Source: Candidatus Palauibacter soopunensis (lineage in GTDB: Bacteria > Gemmatimonadota > Gemmatimonadetes > Palauibacterales > Palauibacteraceae). From it: a stretch of 64,000 nucleotides of DNA. Below the pieces are notes generated by a model, which saw only the letters and a list, made by a program, of their open reading frames with translations, was not told the DNA's origin and ran no database searches. Positions 1 to 8,114 of this stretch are shown here, piece after piece; position 1 is the stretch's first letter, and each line of letters opens with the position of its first letter. The translations under genes and the position numbers were made by a program. The stretch is taken from assembly GCF_947581735.1 (NCBI RefSeq), contig NZ_CANPVT010000008.1, positions 124,001 to 188,000 of the forward strand, given 5' to 3'.

Positions 1-1
1 C

Positions 2-76
2 ATCGGGTGCTTCCCCTGGAAGTTCAAGGGAGGAGAAGCCGCCTTCTGCCGCGTGGTGGCGTTCCTCGAGGAATAG
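2..76 (+). CDS. C-terminal fragment, possibly a cyclase-family (kynurenine formamidase-like) protein
   Basis: An open frame enters from the left edge and stops at TAG 74-76, giving about 24 residues that include PWKFKGGEAAF and RVVAFLEE. The pattern of a proline-rich strand, a GG(E/D) turn and a final hydrophobic strand resembles the C-terminus of the cyclase family (PF04199), but the piece is too short to be sure. The following hydrolase starts 63 nt downstream on the same strand. It is 5'-truncated by the window edge. Confidence 0.35.
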   Translation: MGCFPWKFKGGEAAFCRVVAFLEE

Positions 77-139
77 TTGGCAATGGACGGTCGGGCGGAC
101 ACGAGTGCCCGAGGAAGTCTTAAGACGGAGAGGTGGAAC

Positions 140-1300
140 ATGACGATCGCCAACCGTGCGCGGACGAACGCATCGCCGCTGCTGTCGCTCCTTCTGTCGT
201 TCGGTTTCCTGTCGCAGGCCGCGGCCCCGCTGGAGGCGCAGAGCCTCTCATGGGAGGGACTGCTCGACTACATGGAGCAGATCCGCAACGACAACGACCT
301 TCCCGGGCTGTCCGTCGCGGTGGCGGTGGACGGGGAGATCGTCTTCTCCGAGGGCGTGGGCGTCGCCGAATTGGACAACCGCACGCCGGCAACAGGCCGG
401 ACCGTCCACAACGTGGGATCGGTGTCGAAAGTGCTGGCCGTGGTCGGTCTCATGCAGCTCGTCGAGCAGGGGAAGGTGGATCTCGACGCGACGCTCCAGA
501 CGTACATGCCCTGGTATCCGGAGCGGGCCTTCCCGATCACGGTGCGCCACATCCTCACGCACACCTCCGGCATCCGGCACTACAACGGCGTCGAGTTCGG
601 CCCTCACGACCTGCTCAGTCTGCGGCACTACGACACCTTCGAGGAGGCGACGGAGCTGTGGCGCGACGACCCCCTTGCCTACGACACCGACTCCGGGTGG
701 ATGTACTCCTCGCACGCGCACAACCTCCAGCACGGGATCGTCGAGGCGGCCTCCGGAATGGACTACGAGGAATACCTCAAGCGCTACGTGTGGGAGCCGG
801 CGGGGATGTTCGCCACCCAGTTCGACGTCCCGTCGCGGGTGGTGCAGAACCGCGGCCGCGGCTACGTCCGGGGCGAGTCCGGCCGCTTCATCAACGCCCC
901 GCCGGAGGATCCGAGCTACAAGTACGCCGGCGGCGGCATCATCTCGAACGTGGAAGACCTCGTCCGCTTCGCGATCGCGATCAACGACGGGCGCCTGCTC
1001 GCGCCGGAGACCGTGGCCGAAATGCACCGGCCGCAACTCGAGCCGGGGATTCGGGAGATCGATCCGTCGTCGCCGGACGGACTGGGCGATCCGATCGCGC
1101 ACGAACAGGCGCTCGCATGGTTCATCCGCACGGATCCGAAGGGACGCCGCTATCCGAGCCACACGGGAACGGTGAAGGGGACGCGGTCCTTCCTGGCGAA
1201 CTTCGACGACTACGGCGTCGTCGTCGCGCTCCAGACGAACGCGCTCCCCTTCGACTCGGCGAGGTACGGGGAAGCGATCGCCCAGATGTTCCTGCCTTAG
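140..1300 (+). CDS. Secreted serine hydrolase, beta-lactamase class C / PBP-like family
   Basis: A 386-residue protein of the beta-lactamase (PF00144) superfamily, which includes esterases, D-aminopeptidases and class C beta-lactamases. The start at ATG 140 is preceded by a purine-rich GGAGAGG site and gives a typical signal peptide ending near AAAPLEAQ, so the enzyme should act in the periplasm. The catalytic S-x-x-K motif is S94-V-S-K97. The Tyr motif appears as Y189-S-S, where Asn is more usual, and the third motif is H341-T-G. The Y-S-S form and the lack of a lactamase-specific context favour an esterase/peptidase over true antibiotic resistance. An in-frame ATG at 77 exists but would place 21 non-signal residues first. 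The substrate cannot be told from sequence. Confidence 0.85.
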   Translation: MTIANRARTNASPLLSLLLSFGFLSQAAAPLEAQSLSWEGLLDYMEQIRNDNDLPGLSVAVAVDGEIVFSEGVGVAELDNRTPATGRTVHNVGSVSKVLAVVGLMQLVEQGKVDLDATLQTYMPWYPERAFPITVRHILTHTSGIRHYNGVEFGPHDLLSLRHYDTFEEATELWRDDPLAYDTDSGWMYSSHAHNLQHGIVEAASGMDYEEYLKRYVWEPAGMFATQFDVPSRVVQNRGRGYVRGESGRFINAPPEDPSYKYAGGGIISNVEDLVRFAIAINDGRLLAPETVAEMHRPQLEPGIREIDPSSPDGLGDPIAHEQALAWFIRTDPKGRRYPSHTGTVKGTRSFLANFDDYGVVVALQTNALPFDSARYGEAIAQMFLP

Positions 1301-1329
1301 CAGCCCGTGGCAGGGAAAATTCGTCCGCC

Positions 1330-2739
1330 GTGACGGAACACCGCGATCCGGCGCTGCTGGCGGCCCGGGAACAGGCCCGGCGCATCCGCGCGGGCGCGCT
1401 CAGCGCGGCCGACCTGCTCCGCGCCTGCCTGACCCGCGTCGAACGGCACAACGGGGAACTCAACGCGGTCGTCACCCTGAACCCCGCCGCGGAGGCGGAG
1501 GCGGCCGCGGTCGACGCGGCCCTCGCGGACGGCACGGATCCGGGATCCCTCGCGGGGCTCGTCGTCGGCATCAAGGACGTGACCGAGACGGCGGACCTGC
1601 GCACGACGTACGGCTCGCCGCTCTTCGCGGAGCACGTGCCCAAGGAGGATGCGCTCGTGGTGCGCCGCCTGCGCGAGGCCGGCGCGGTGATCCTTGGCAA
1701 GACGAATACGCCGGAGTTCGCGGCGGGCGGAAACACCTGGAACGAAGTTTTCGGCGTGACTCGGAATCCGTGGAATCCCGCCCTCAGCGCGGGGGGGTCC
1801 ACGGGAGGCGGAGCCGTCGCTCTCGCGACGGGAATGATCTCGCTCGCGCAGGGCACCGATCTCGGCGGCTCGCTGCGGATCCCGGCCTCGTTCTGTGGAA
1901 TCGCGGGCCTTCGCCCCACGCCGGGGCTCGTCCCGACAGTGCCGGCGGCCTACCTGTGGGATGACCTGCAGTCGACCGGTCTGATGGCACGGGACCCCGA
2001 GGACGTCGCTTTCGGGCTCCGCGCGATCTCGGGATCCGATCCGGCCTCGCCGGTCTGCGCTCCCGAGCCGCCCTGGCCGGAACCCGGCACCGCCGATCTC
2101 GCCGGAGGCCGCTGGGCGTATTGCGGTGACATCGCGCGCATCGGAATCGACAGTGGCGTGGAGGCGGCATGCCGCGAGGCGCTGGCGTCGCTTCGCTCGG
2201 CGGGCGCGCAGGTCGAGGAGACGGATCTCGACCTCTCCTGGGCGTGGGATGCGTTTCTCGTCCTCCGCGGGCACTGGTTCGTGTCCCATTTCGAGGCGGA
2301 ACTTCACCGGATCGACGCCTTCGGGCCCAACGTATCGGCGAATCTCCGCTCCGGACTTTCTCTGACCCCGGCCGAGATCGGGGCGGCCGAGAACGTGCGC
2401 CGCCGGGTGAGACAGGAGCTTCTCGCCCTCCTCGAACGCTACGACGCGCTCCTGACGCCGTGCATGGCGATCCCGCCCTTCCCGGCGGAGCAGAACTTTC
2501 CGGAGACGGTCGGAGAGCGGCCGATGAAGACGTACGTGGACTGGATCGCCCCGACCTTCCTGCTCTCGATGCCCGGTCTGCCCATCGCCTGCGTCCCGGC
2601 GGGTCTGGATTCGGCGGGGCTGCCGGTCGGGCTGCAGGTCGTCGGGCCTCCGCGCGGGGAGGGGCAGGTGCTTGCGATCGGATCCGCCATCGGCAGGGCA
2701 CGCCCCATCGGCCTGCCGCCAGTGGTCGCCGACGACTGA
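1330..2739 (+). CDS. Amidase signature family hydrolase
   Basis: A 469-residue amidase signature enzyme (PF01425) that hydrolyses C-N bonds in amides. The Ser-cisSer-Lys triad is visible: K82 in GIKDVTET, the cis-Ser S157 in GGSTGGG, and the nucleophile S181 in GTDLGGSLRIPA. The GTG start at 1330 follows the previous stop by 29 nt and begins VTEHRDPALLAA, the usual N-terminal helix. No signal peptide is seen, so it is probably cytoplasmic. It is not GatA by context, since gatB and gatC are absent, and it lies among peptide- and amide-degrading genes. The exact substrate is unknown. Confidence 0.88.
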   Translation: MTEHRDPALLAAREQARRIRAGALSAADLLRACLTRVERHNGELNAVVTLNPAAEAEAAAVDAALADGTDPGSLAGLVVGIKDVTETADLRTTYGSPLFAEHVPKEDALVVRRLREAGAVILGKTNTPEFAAGGNTWNEVFGVTRNPWNPALSAGGSTGGGAVALATGMISLAQGTDLGGSLRIPASFCGIAGLRPTPGLVPTVPAAYLWDDLQSTGLMARDPEDVAFGLRAISGSDPASPVCAPEPPWPEPGTADLAGGRWAYCGDIARIGIDSGVEAACREALASLRSAGAQVEETDLDLSWAWDAFLVLRGHWFVSHFEAELHRIDAFGPNVSANLRSGLSLTPAEIGAAENVRRRVRQELLALLERYDALLTPCMAIPPFPAEQNFPETVGERPMKTYVDWIAPTFLLSMPGLPIACVPAGLDSAGLPVGLQVVGPPRGEGQVLAIGSAIGRARPIGLPPVVADD

Positions 2740-2833
2740 AGCGGGCGGCGAGACGTTTCCGCGGGAACGTTCCGGGCTAGATTCCACGCTCGCGGCTGCC
2801 GCCGCCCATCACCCGAACCCCCGAGAATCGATC

Positions 2834-4051
2834 ATGATGATGTCAAAAGACCGCGCCGTTTCGGAGTTGTCCGGCGAGGGACTCGACGCCTGCGTCCGTT
2901 TTCTTCAGCGGCTCATCCGCACGCAGTCGATGCCCGGCGAAGAAGGCGAACTGGCGATGCTCGTCGCCGCGGAGATGCGCGCGCTCGGCTACGACGAAGT
3001 CGAGCATGACGCGGCGGGCAACGTCATCGGTCTCCTCCGGGGAACCGGCGACGCCCCCTCGGTGATGTTCAACACCCACCTCGACCACGTGGACGCCGGG
3101 GATCCGGCGGACTGGCCCCATGATCCCTATGGCGGCGAGATACACGACGGCCTCCTGTGGGGGCGGGGCGCGATCGACATCAAGGGACCGCTCGCGGCGC
3201 AGGTGCACGGCATCGCCCGCCTCATCGCCGCCGGGCAGCGCCCTCCGGGCGACGTCTATGTGACGGGCACGGTTCAGGAAGAAGTCGGTGGTCTCGGCGC
3301 CCGCTACATGGCGGACACGCTGCGCCCCGACCTGGTCCTGATCGGCGAGCCCAGCCGGAACGAGGTCCGTCGCGGACACCGGGGCCGGATCGAACTCCGC
3401 GTCCGGGTGCGGGGGAAGATGGCTCACGCGTCGATGACCGACATCGGCCGCAACCCGCTGACGGTGCTCGGCCGGTTCCTCGCGGCGCTGGAAGACGTCG
3501 ACCTCGCGTACGATCCCGATCTGGGCACCTGCTCGATCGCCCCGACGCTCATCGGGACCGACCAGACGAGCGGTAACGTCATCCCCGGCCTGGCGGAAGT
3601 CACGCTCGACTGCCGCACCGTGACCGGGCAGGACGCGGCCTCGCTGCGGGAACAACTCCTTCCGGTGCTGCGCGCGTGCGAGATCGAGGGGTCGAGCAGC
3701 GACATCCTGATCCCGCAGCACGAGCGCTCGAGCTATGCGGGATACGAGATGACGTATCCGGCCGACAACCCGGCCCTTTCGCTACCCGCCGACCACGACG
3801 CGGTCCGCACGGCGGTCGAGGTCCTGGCCGGCCCGCTCGGGGCCGAGCCGCCCGTCGACATATGGGACTTCGCGACCGACGGCGGACACTTCGGGCTCGC
3901 GGGCATGACCGTGGTCGGCTTCGGACCCGGAGACGATCGGCTGGCCCACACCGTCAACGAGCATATCGTGATCGACGAACTGGCGACGGGCATCCGCGGC
4001 AACGCGGCCCTCGCGTTCCGCTGGCCGGCCCAGTACGCAAGTGCGGCCTGA
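2834..4051 (+). CDS. M20 family metallopeptidase / deacylase (ArgE/DapE/YgeY-like)
   Basis: A 405-residue cytoplasmic zinc hydrolase of the M20 family. Metal and catalytic residues are recognisable: H82 in NTHLDH, the bridging D115 in GAIDIKGP, the catalytic pair E149-E150 in VQEEVGG, and a late His in DGGHFGLAG. The dimerisation insert lies in the middle third (HASMTDIGRNPL). Three ATG codons in tandem (2834-2842) mark the start. The family contains deacetylases and aminoacyl dipeptidases such as ArgE, DapE and YgeY. The neighbours do not form an arginine or lysine pathway, so only the family is called. It follows the amidase gene on the same strand after 94 nt. Confidence 0.85.
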   Translation: MMMSKDRAVSELSGEGLDACVRFLQRLIRTQSMPGEEGELAMLVAAEMRALGYDEVEHDAAGNVIGLLRGTGDAPSVMFNTHLDHVDAGDPADWPHDPYGGEIHDGLLWGRGAIDIKGPLAAQVHGIARLIAAGQRPPGDVYVTGTVQEEVGGLGARYMADTLRPDLVLIGEPSRNEVRRGHRGRIELRVRVRGKMAHASMTDIGRNPLTVLGRFLAALEDVDLAYDPDLGTCSIAPTLIGTDQTSGNVIPGLAEVTLDCRTVTGQDAASLREQLLPVLRACEIEGSSSDILIPQHERSSYAGYEMTYPADNPALSLPADHDAVRTAVEVLAGPLGAEPPVDIWDFATDGGHFGLAGMTVVGFGPGDDRLAHTVNEHIVIDELATGIRGNAALAFRWPAQYASAA

Positions 4052-4152
4052 TGCGCCGCCGAAGAATCCCGGCGCCAACGGTTTGTGACCCGCGGTCCGC
4101 CGGGGGCGTCTGGTATCCGGGTACACGCGAGTCAACCAGGAGGAGGTCTGGA

Positions 4153-5229
4153 ATGAAGCGGCGGACAGTTGCGGGTGCGGCATTGGGGCGACGGGCTCTC
4201 GTGGCTTCGGCGGCGTTCCTGGCGCTTCACGGCGTGTCGGGCGCCGGGGCGTTGGCGGCTCAGGAGTCGCACACGTGTGAGGATCGCGCCGGGCTCCGCG
4301 TCGAAGTGCTGGACGCGACGGGAATGGTGCGGGTGAGCGGCGCCGACGTGCGGATTCGCTGGGTCGACGTGGTCCGCAGTCCCGTGCGCAAGGGTGCCGG
4401 CGATGACGGCCACGTGACGTTCTGCGCTCCGAGGGACGCCACGAAGGCGACGGTGTGGGCGGAGACCCGCGACGGGTCGAGCGAGCAGGCGTCCGTCGCG
4501 CTGATCCCCGGCGAGACGAGCGCGGTCGAACTCCGGATGCTGGGAGAGGACTATCCGGGGCGCCTCGAAGGGCGGGTGTTCGACGCCGTAACGAATGACC
4601 CGATCACGACCGCTGCCGTGACCGTGGCCGGTCGCCGGGCCGCCGTCGAGACGGACCGTTGGGGACGGTACATCCTCACGGGCATCCCCGCGGGAGCGAA
4701 GGAATTCCAGGTCCGCCGCATGGGGTACGAACCCCTCGACTACGTCGTCACGGTCAAACCGGGACTCACCACGCAGGTGGACATCGGCCTCGTTCCGGAC
4801 CCCGTCGAGATGGAGCCTCTCGTGGCGACGACGGTCCGATCGGACAGGCTCGAGAGCAAGGGGTTCTACGAGCGGCAGTTTTGGGGCGAGATGCTCGGTG
4901 TCGGCGAATTCCTCACGCCGGAATACCTGGAGCGCTGGCGTCCGATTCGCATGAGCCAGCTGCTCGAGCAACACACGATGCTGCGTCCGCGACTCGTACG
5001 CGCGGGCAGGACGTCGGGCACCTTCGGCGAATGCCTTCAGGTGTATCTCGACAACATCAACGTGAGCAATCTCGACGACGGCAGCGTGAACAATTTTCCG
5101 CTCAACTCGGTCGTTCTACCCAGCGAGGTCGCCGGCGTCGAGGTGTACCGTGCCTCCACGTCACTCCCGGACGGCCTGATGCGATTCGGGGTCGGGCGGT
5201 GCGCCCTCGTCCTGATCTGGACGCGGTAG
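4153..5229 (+). CDS. Secreted protein with carboxypeptidase-regulatory-like domain and TonB plug-like C-terminus
   Basis: A 358-residue exported protein. A strong AGGAGG site (4141-4146) precedes ATG 4153, and the signal peptide ends near LAAQESHT. Residues about 35-125 look like a first beta-sandwich. Residues about 135-220 form a carboxypeptidase-regulatory-like repeat (GRVFDAVTNDPITTAAVTV ... DRWGRYILTGIPAG). The C-terminal part (FGECLQVYLDNINV, then VAGVEVYRAST) resembles a TonB-receptor plug domain, but no beta-barrel follows. The protein is therefore a plug-only relative of outer-membrane receptors, a type frequent in Bacteroidota and Gemmatimonadota. Its ligand is unknown. Confidence 0.75.
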   Translation: MKRRTVAGAALGRRALVASAAFLALHGVSGAGALAAQESHTCEDRAGLRVEVLDATGMVRVSGADVRIRWVDVVRSPVRKGAGDDGHVTFCAPRDATKATVWAETRDGSSEQASVALIPGETSAVELRMLGEDYPGRLEGRVFDAVTNDPITTAAVTVAGRRAAVETDRWGRYILTGIPAGAKEFQVRRMGYEPLDYVVTVKPGLTTQVDIGLVPDPVEMEPLVATTVRSDRLESKGFYERQFWGEMLGVGEFLTPEYLERWRPIRMSQLLEQHTMLRPRLVRAGRTSGTFGECLQVYLDNINVSNLDDGSVNNFPLNSVVLPSEVAGVEVYRASTSLPDGLMRFGVGRCALVLIWTR

Positions 5230-5247
5230 TCGACTGGCCGGGGCCCG

Positions 5248-6738
5248 CTAGCGGTCGATGAACTCGGCGACGTGCGCGGGGGCGAGGCGCGCGGTGTGGC
5301 GGGAGACCGCGATCATGACGATCACGTTTCCGACCATGCCGTAGATGCCGGGGTGGACGCCGGCGGTCGCGGCGGCTGAGACGAGGTCCAGCCGCAGGGC
5401 CAGATCGAGGCAGAACGCGATGCCGCCGCCCGTCACCAGACCCCACAGCGCCCCCGCGCGCGTGACTCCCCGCCACAGGAAGGTCACGACCGTCAGCGGG
5501 AAGAGCTGCGCGATGAACCCGTAGCTGAGGAGCAGCAGGTCCACGAGGCTGAGTCCGGGGATCAGCGCGAGCCCGTAGCTGGCGGCGCCCACGAGGATCA
5601 CCATGAGGCGGATCCAGCGCCGTTGCGCCGCGTCGTCGAGCGCGCCCGGCCGAAGGTTGCCCCAGAAGTCGCGCACCGCCACGGACCCTGCCGCATGCAG
5701 GAGCGCGTCTCCCGTGGACATCGAGGCTGCGAGCGCACCGGCGCAGAAGAGTCCCACGATGAGCGGCGGCAGCCCGATCTGCGCCGACGTCACGATCGTG
5801 GGCAGGATGGCGTCCGACGGCTCGACGCCGGGGAAGGCGAGCACGCCCGAGAAACCGATGAAGAGGATGGGGACGAGGAAGAGCGCGAAGGTCGGATAGT
5901 AGACAACCGTCCGCTTGAGCGTGTCCACGTCGCGGGCCGTGTAGATCTTCATGAAATAGTGCGGCCACACGCTGAAGCCGAAGGCGGAGATGGCGACGGA
6001 ACTCGAGTAGGCGCCCCAGCTCCACGGCTGTCCGTCCGCCCCGAGTCCCGGCCCCCGCAGCATGTCCGGAAGCCCGGCCGCGATCGCGTCGAACATGGGC
6101 CCCACACCCCCGTGCAGCTTCGCCGGCAGGTAGAGGCCGAGCCCCCACGCGAGCACCATCATGAACATCCCCTGGAAGGTGTTCGTCCAGCCGACCCCCA
6201 GGACGCCGCTCCGGAAGACGTAGACGAGGACGACCCCGTACGCGATCGCGGACCCGGCCCACTGGGGGACGCGCCCCTCGGTCACCACGTTGAAGACGTA
6301 TCCCGCCCCCTTCATCTGGATCACCAGGTAGGGGACGAAGGCGAAGACGGAGAGGACCGCGAGGATGGCCGGGATCGCGCGGCTGTCGAAGCGGTGCGCG
6401 AAAAGTTCGGCCTGCGTGACGTAGCCGAAGCGCCGGCCGAGGGCGGCGACGCGCGGGCCGAAGAAATACCACGGGACGAGCCCGACCGAGGCATAAGCGA
6501 GGATGTAGAAGGCCGCCGCCCCGCGCGAATAGGCCCAGCCCGGCCCGCCGAGGAAGGCGAACGCGCTGAACACCGAGGCGCCCATGATGAAGTAGAGGAC
6601 GAGGAAGTTCAGCGAGCGGTCGCCCGCGACGTAACCCTCCGTGCTGTCCGAGGCGTGGCGGCCGGAGGCGAGCCCGATGGCGAGCGAGGCGAGCAGGTAT
6701 CCGATCGTGACGAGGAAGACGACCAGCCAGGCCGGCAT
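5248..6738 (-). CDS. Sodium:solute symporter (SSS family)
   Basis: A 496-residue inner-membrane transporter of the sodium:solute symporter family (PF00474). About thirteen hydrophobic helices alternate with short loops, beginning PAWLVVFLVTIGYLL. The early motif GASVFSAFAFLGGPG and the conserved SxxxxFGFS-like stretch (SSVAISAFGFSVWPHYF) are typical of this family, which carries organic acids, amino acids or sugars with Na+. Its ATG overlaps the stop of the upstream DUF3311 gene (ATGA), so the two are probably made together. The substrate is not deducible; monocarboxylate- and pantothenate-type symporters are the closest in arrangement. Confidence 0.88.
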   Translation of the reverse strand: MPAWLVVFLVTIGYLLASLAIGLASGRHASDSTEGYVAGDRSLNFLVLYFIMGASVFSAFAFLGGPGWAYSRGAAAFYILAYASVGLVPWYFFGPRVAALGRRFGYVTQAELFAHRFDSRAIPAILAVLSVFAFVPYLVIQMKGAGYVFNVVTEGRVPQWAGSAIAYGVVLVYVFRSGVLGVGWTNTFQGMFMMVLAWGLGLYLPAKLHGGVGPMFDAIAAGLPDMLRGPGLGADGQPWSWGAYSSSVAISAFGFSVWPHYFMKIYTARDVDTLKRTVVYYPTFALFLVPILFIGFSGVLAFPGVEPSDAILPTIVTSAQIGLPPLIVGLFCAGALAASMSTGDALLHAAGSVAVRDFWGNLRPGALDDAAQRRWIRLMVILVGAASYGLALIPGLSLVDLLLLSYGFIAQLFPLTVVTFLWRGVTRAGALWGLVTGGGIAFCLDLALRLDLVSAAATAGVHPGIYGMVGNVIVMIAVSRHTARLAPAHVAEFIDR

Positions 6739-7004
6739 CAGCGGCTCGCGCCGTTCGGATCACCGTCGGCGGTCTCCCGCTTCCGTTCCCACAGGTAGTA
6801 CCCGAAGAGAACGAAGAAGGAGAAGAGGAGCCCGACGACGACGTAGAACAGCGAGAACGGCATCGCGAGCACGCGAGGCTCGATGGTGGCGAACCGCGGG
6901 TATATGGGCCACACGAGTGCCACGAAGAGCAGCACGTAGAACACCGCGACGGCGATGGCGACGGGGTTGCCGTCGGGAGGCGTGGAGCGGCGTGGTTCGT
7001 CCAT
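6738..7004 (-). CDS. DUF3311 small membrane protein, partner of the SSS symporter
   Basis: An 88-residue protein with two predicted membrane helices (AVAVFYVLLFVALVWPIY and FSLFYVVVGLLFSFFVLFGYY) and a charged C-terminus. The motif WPIYPRF...P...MPFSLFY fits DUF3311, a family usually encoded directly before a sodium:solute symporter. Here too the stop codon overlaps the symporter start. It is probably an accessory subunit for assembly or stability of the transporter; that role is inferred from context. The gene is divergent from the MBL-fold lipoprotein gene, with 83 nt between the two starts. Confidence 0.75.
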   Translation of the reverse strand: MDEPRRSTPPDGNPVAIAVAVFYVLLFVALVWPIYPRFATIEPRVLAMPFSLFYVVVGLLFSFFVLFGYYLWERKRETADGDPNGASR

Positions 7005-7087
7005 CGCCGCAAAAGGCCGGCCGTGAAGGACCCGGTCAAGACTTGCGGCACGGTTGAGCGGCGGGCTCGATCGAACGATCTTACCGC

Positions 7088-8113
7088 ATGTCCCGCACGA
7101 AGCGAAGCCGCATGCGTTCGGCCGTGACCTCCGGCCTGCTCGTTGTCTGTCTCGCGCTGGCGCTTACGGCGTGCGGCCCGGGGGAGGCTGCATCCGGCGC
7201 CGCCGAAACCCCCGGTGCTGGTGAAACGGTGCCGTCCGCCGCGGGCACCGCGGTTGGAGGCGCCGATCTCTCCACGGGGACGCACGTCGTGTTGCTGGGG
7301 ACGGGGACGCCCAATCCGGAGCCGGAGGCATCGGGCCCCGCCACCGCGGTACTCGTCGACGGACGGGCCTACATCGTGGACGCCGGCGTGGGTCTCGTAC
7401 GACGCGCGGCGGAGGCGGCCGACCGCTACGGAGCCGAGGGCCTCACGGCGGCGCGGCTGGACATCGCCTTCCTCACTCATCTGCACAGCGATCACACGAT
7501 CGGGTTGCCGGACCTGATCCACACGCCGTGGGTGGCCGAGCGGGAGGCGCCGCTGAAGCTGTTCGGCCCCGACGGGACGGCGGCGATGGCCGCGCACCTG
7601 ACGGCCGCGTGGGAGGCGGACATCGAGAACCGGCTCAGCGGCGCGCAGCCGGCGACGCCGGACGGGTGGCGCGTGGAGGCGGTCGAGATCGACCCGGGGG
7701 TGGTCTACGAGGACGAGCGCGTCCGCGTGACCGCCTTCGCCGTGCCACATACGGGGTGGCCGGAGGCGTACGGCTTTCGGTTCGACGGTGGGGGGCGCTC
7801 GGTCGTGATCTCCGGCGACACGGCTCCGACCGAGGCGATCGTCGAGATCTGCGCGGGGTGCGACGTGCTCGTGCACGAGGTGTACTCGGCGACGACGTTC
7901 CGTGACCGTCCGCCGGAATGGCAGTCGTATCACGCCCAGGCCCACACGTCGACCGTCGAACTGGCGGCACTCGCCGTGCGGGCGCGCCCGGGGATCCTCG
8001 TCCTGCATCATCAGTTGGGCTGGGGAGCGACACCTGAGGAGATGGTCGCGGAGATTCGCGCCGCCGGCTACGACGGACCGCTCGCCTACGGCCGGGACCT
8101 GGACGTGTACTGA
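7088..8113 (+). CDS. MBL-fold (RNase Z-like) metallohydrolase lipoprotein
   Basis: A 341-residue metallo-beta-lactamase-fold hydrolase. The N-terminus carries a signal peptide with a lipobox (LTAC-G), so it should be a lipoprotein in the envelope. The metal-binding motif HLHSDH lies near residue 140, followed by ISGDTAPT, VHEVYS and LHHQLGWG, the order of the RNase Z/arylsulfatase-like branch. A lipid-anchored enzyme cannot be a tRNA-processing nuclease, so a small ester or phosphodiester substrate is more likely. No clear ribosome-binding site is seen before ATG 7088, and the message could be nearly leaderless. Confidence 0.82.
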   Translation: MSRTKRSRMRSAVTSGLLVVCLALALTACGPGEAASGAAETPGAGETVPSAAGTAVGGADLSTGTHVVLLGTGTPNPEPEASGPATAVLVDGRAYIVDAGVGLVRRAAEAADRYGAEGLTAARLDIAFLTHLHSDHTIGLPDLIHTPWVAEREAPLKLFGPDGTAAMAAHLTAAWEADIENRLSGAQPATPDGWRVEAVEIDPGVVYEDERVRVTAFAVPHTGWPEAYGFRFDGGGRSVVISGDTAPTEAIVEICAGCDVLVHEVYSATTFRDRPPEWQSYHAQAHTSTVELAALAVRARPGILVLHHQLGWGATPEEMVAEIRAAGYDGPLAYGRDLDVY

Positions 8114-8114
8114 G

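Noticed and set aside
140..1300. A true class C beta-lactamase resistance gene
   Set aside because: The S-x-x-K motif is present, but the Y-x-N motif is Y-S-S and there is no ampR-like regulator. An esterase/peptidase of the same fold is more likely.
133..1329. Long open frame overlapping the serine hydrolase gene and running into the amidase
   Set aside because: Its first 400 codons are an Arg/Gly/Pro-rich shadow of the hydrolase frame, typical of high-GC DNA. Only the part from GTG 1330 has amidase sequence.
7054..7082. TTGAGC-17-GATCTT as promoter of the MBL lipoprotein gene
   Set aside because: The -10 is far from consensus and would give a nearly leaderless message. The evidence is too weak to list as a feature.
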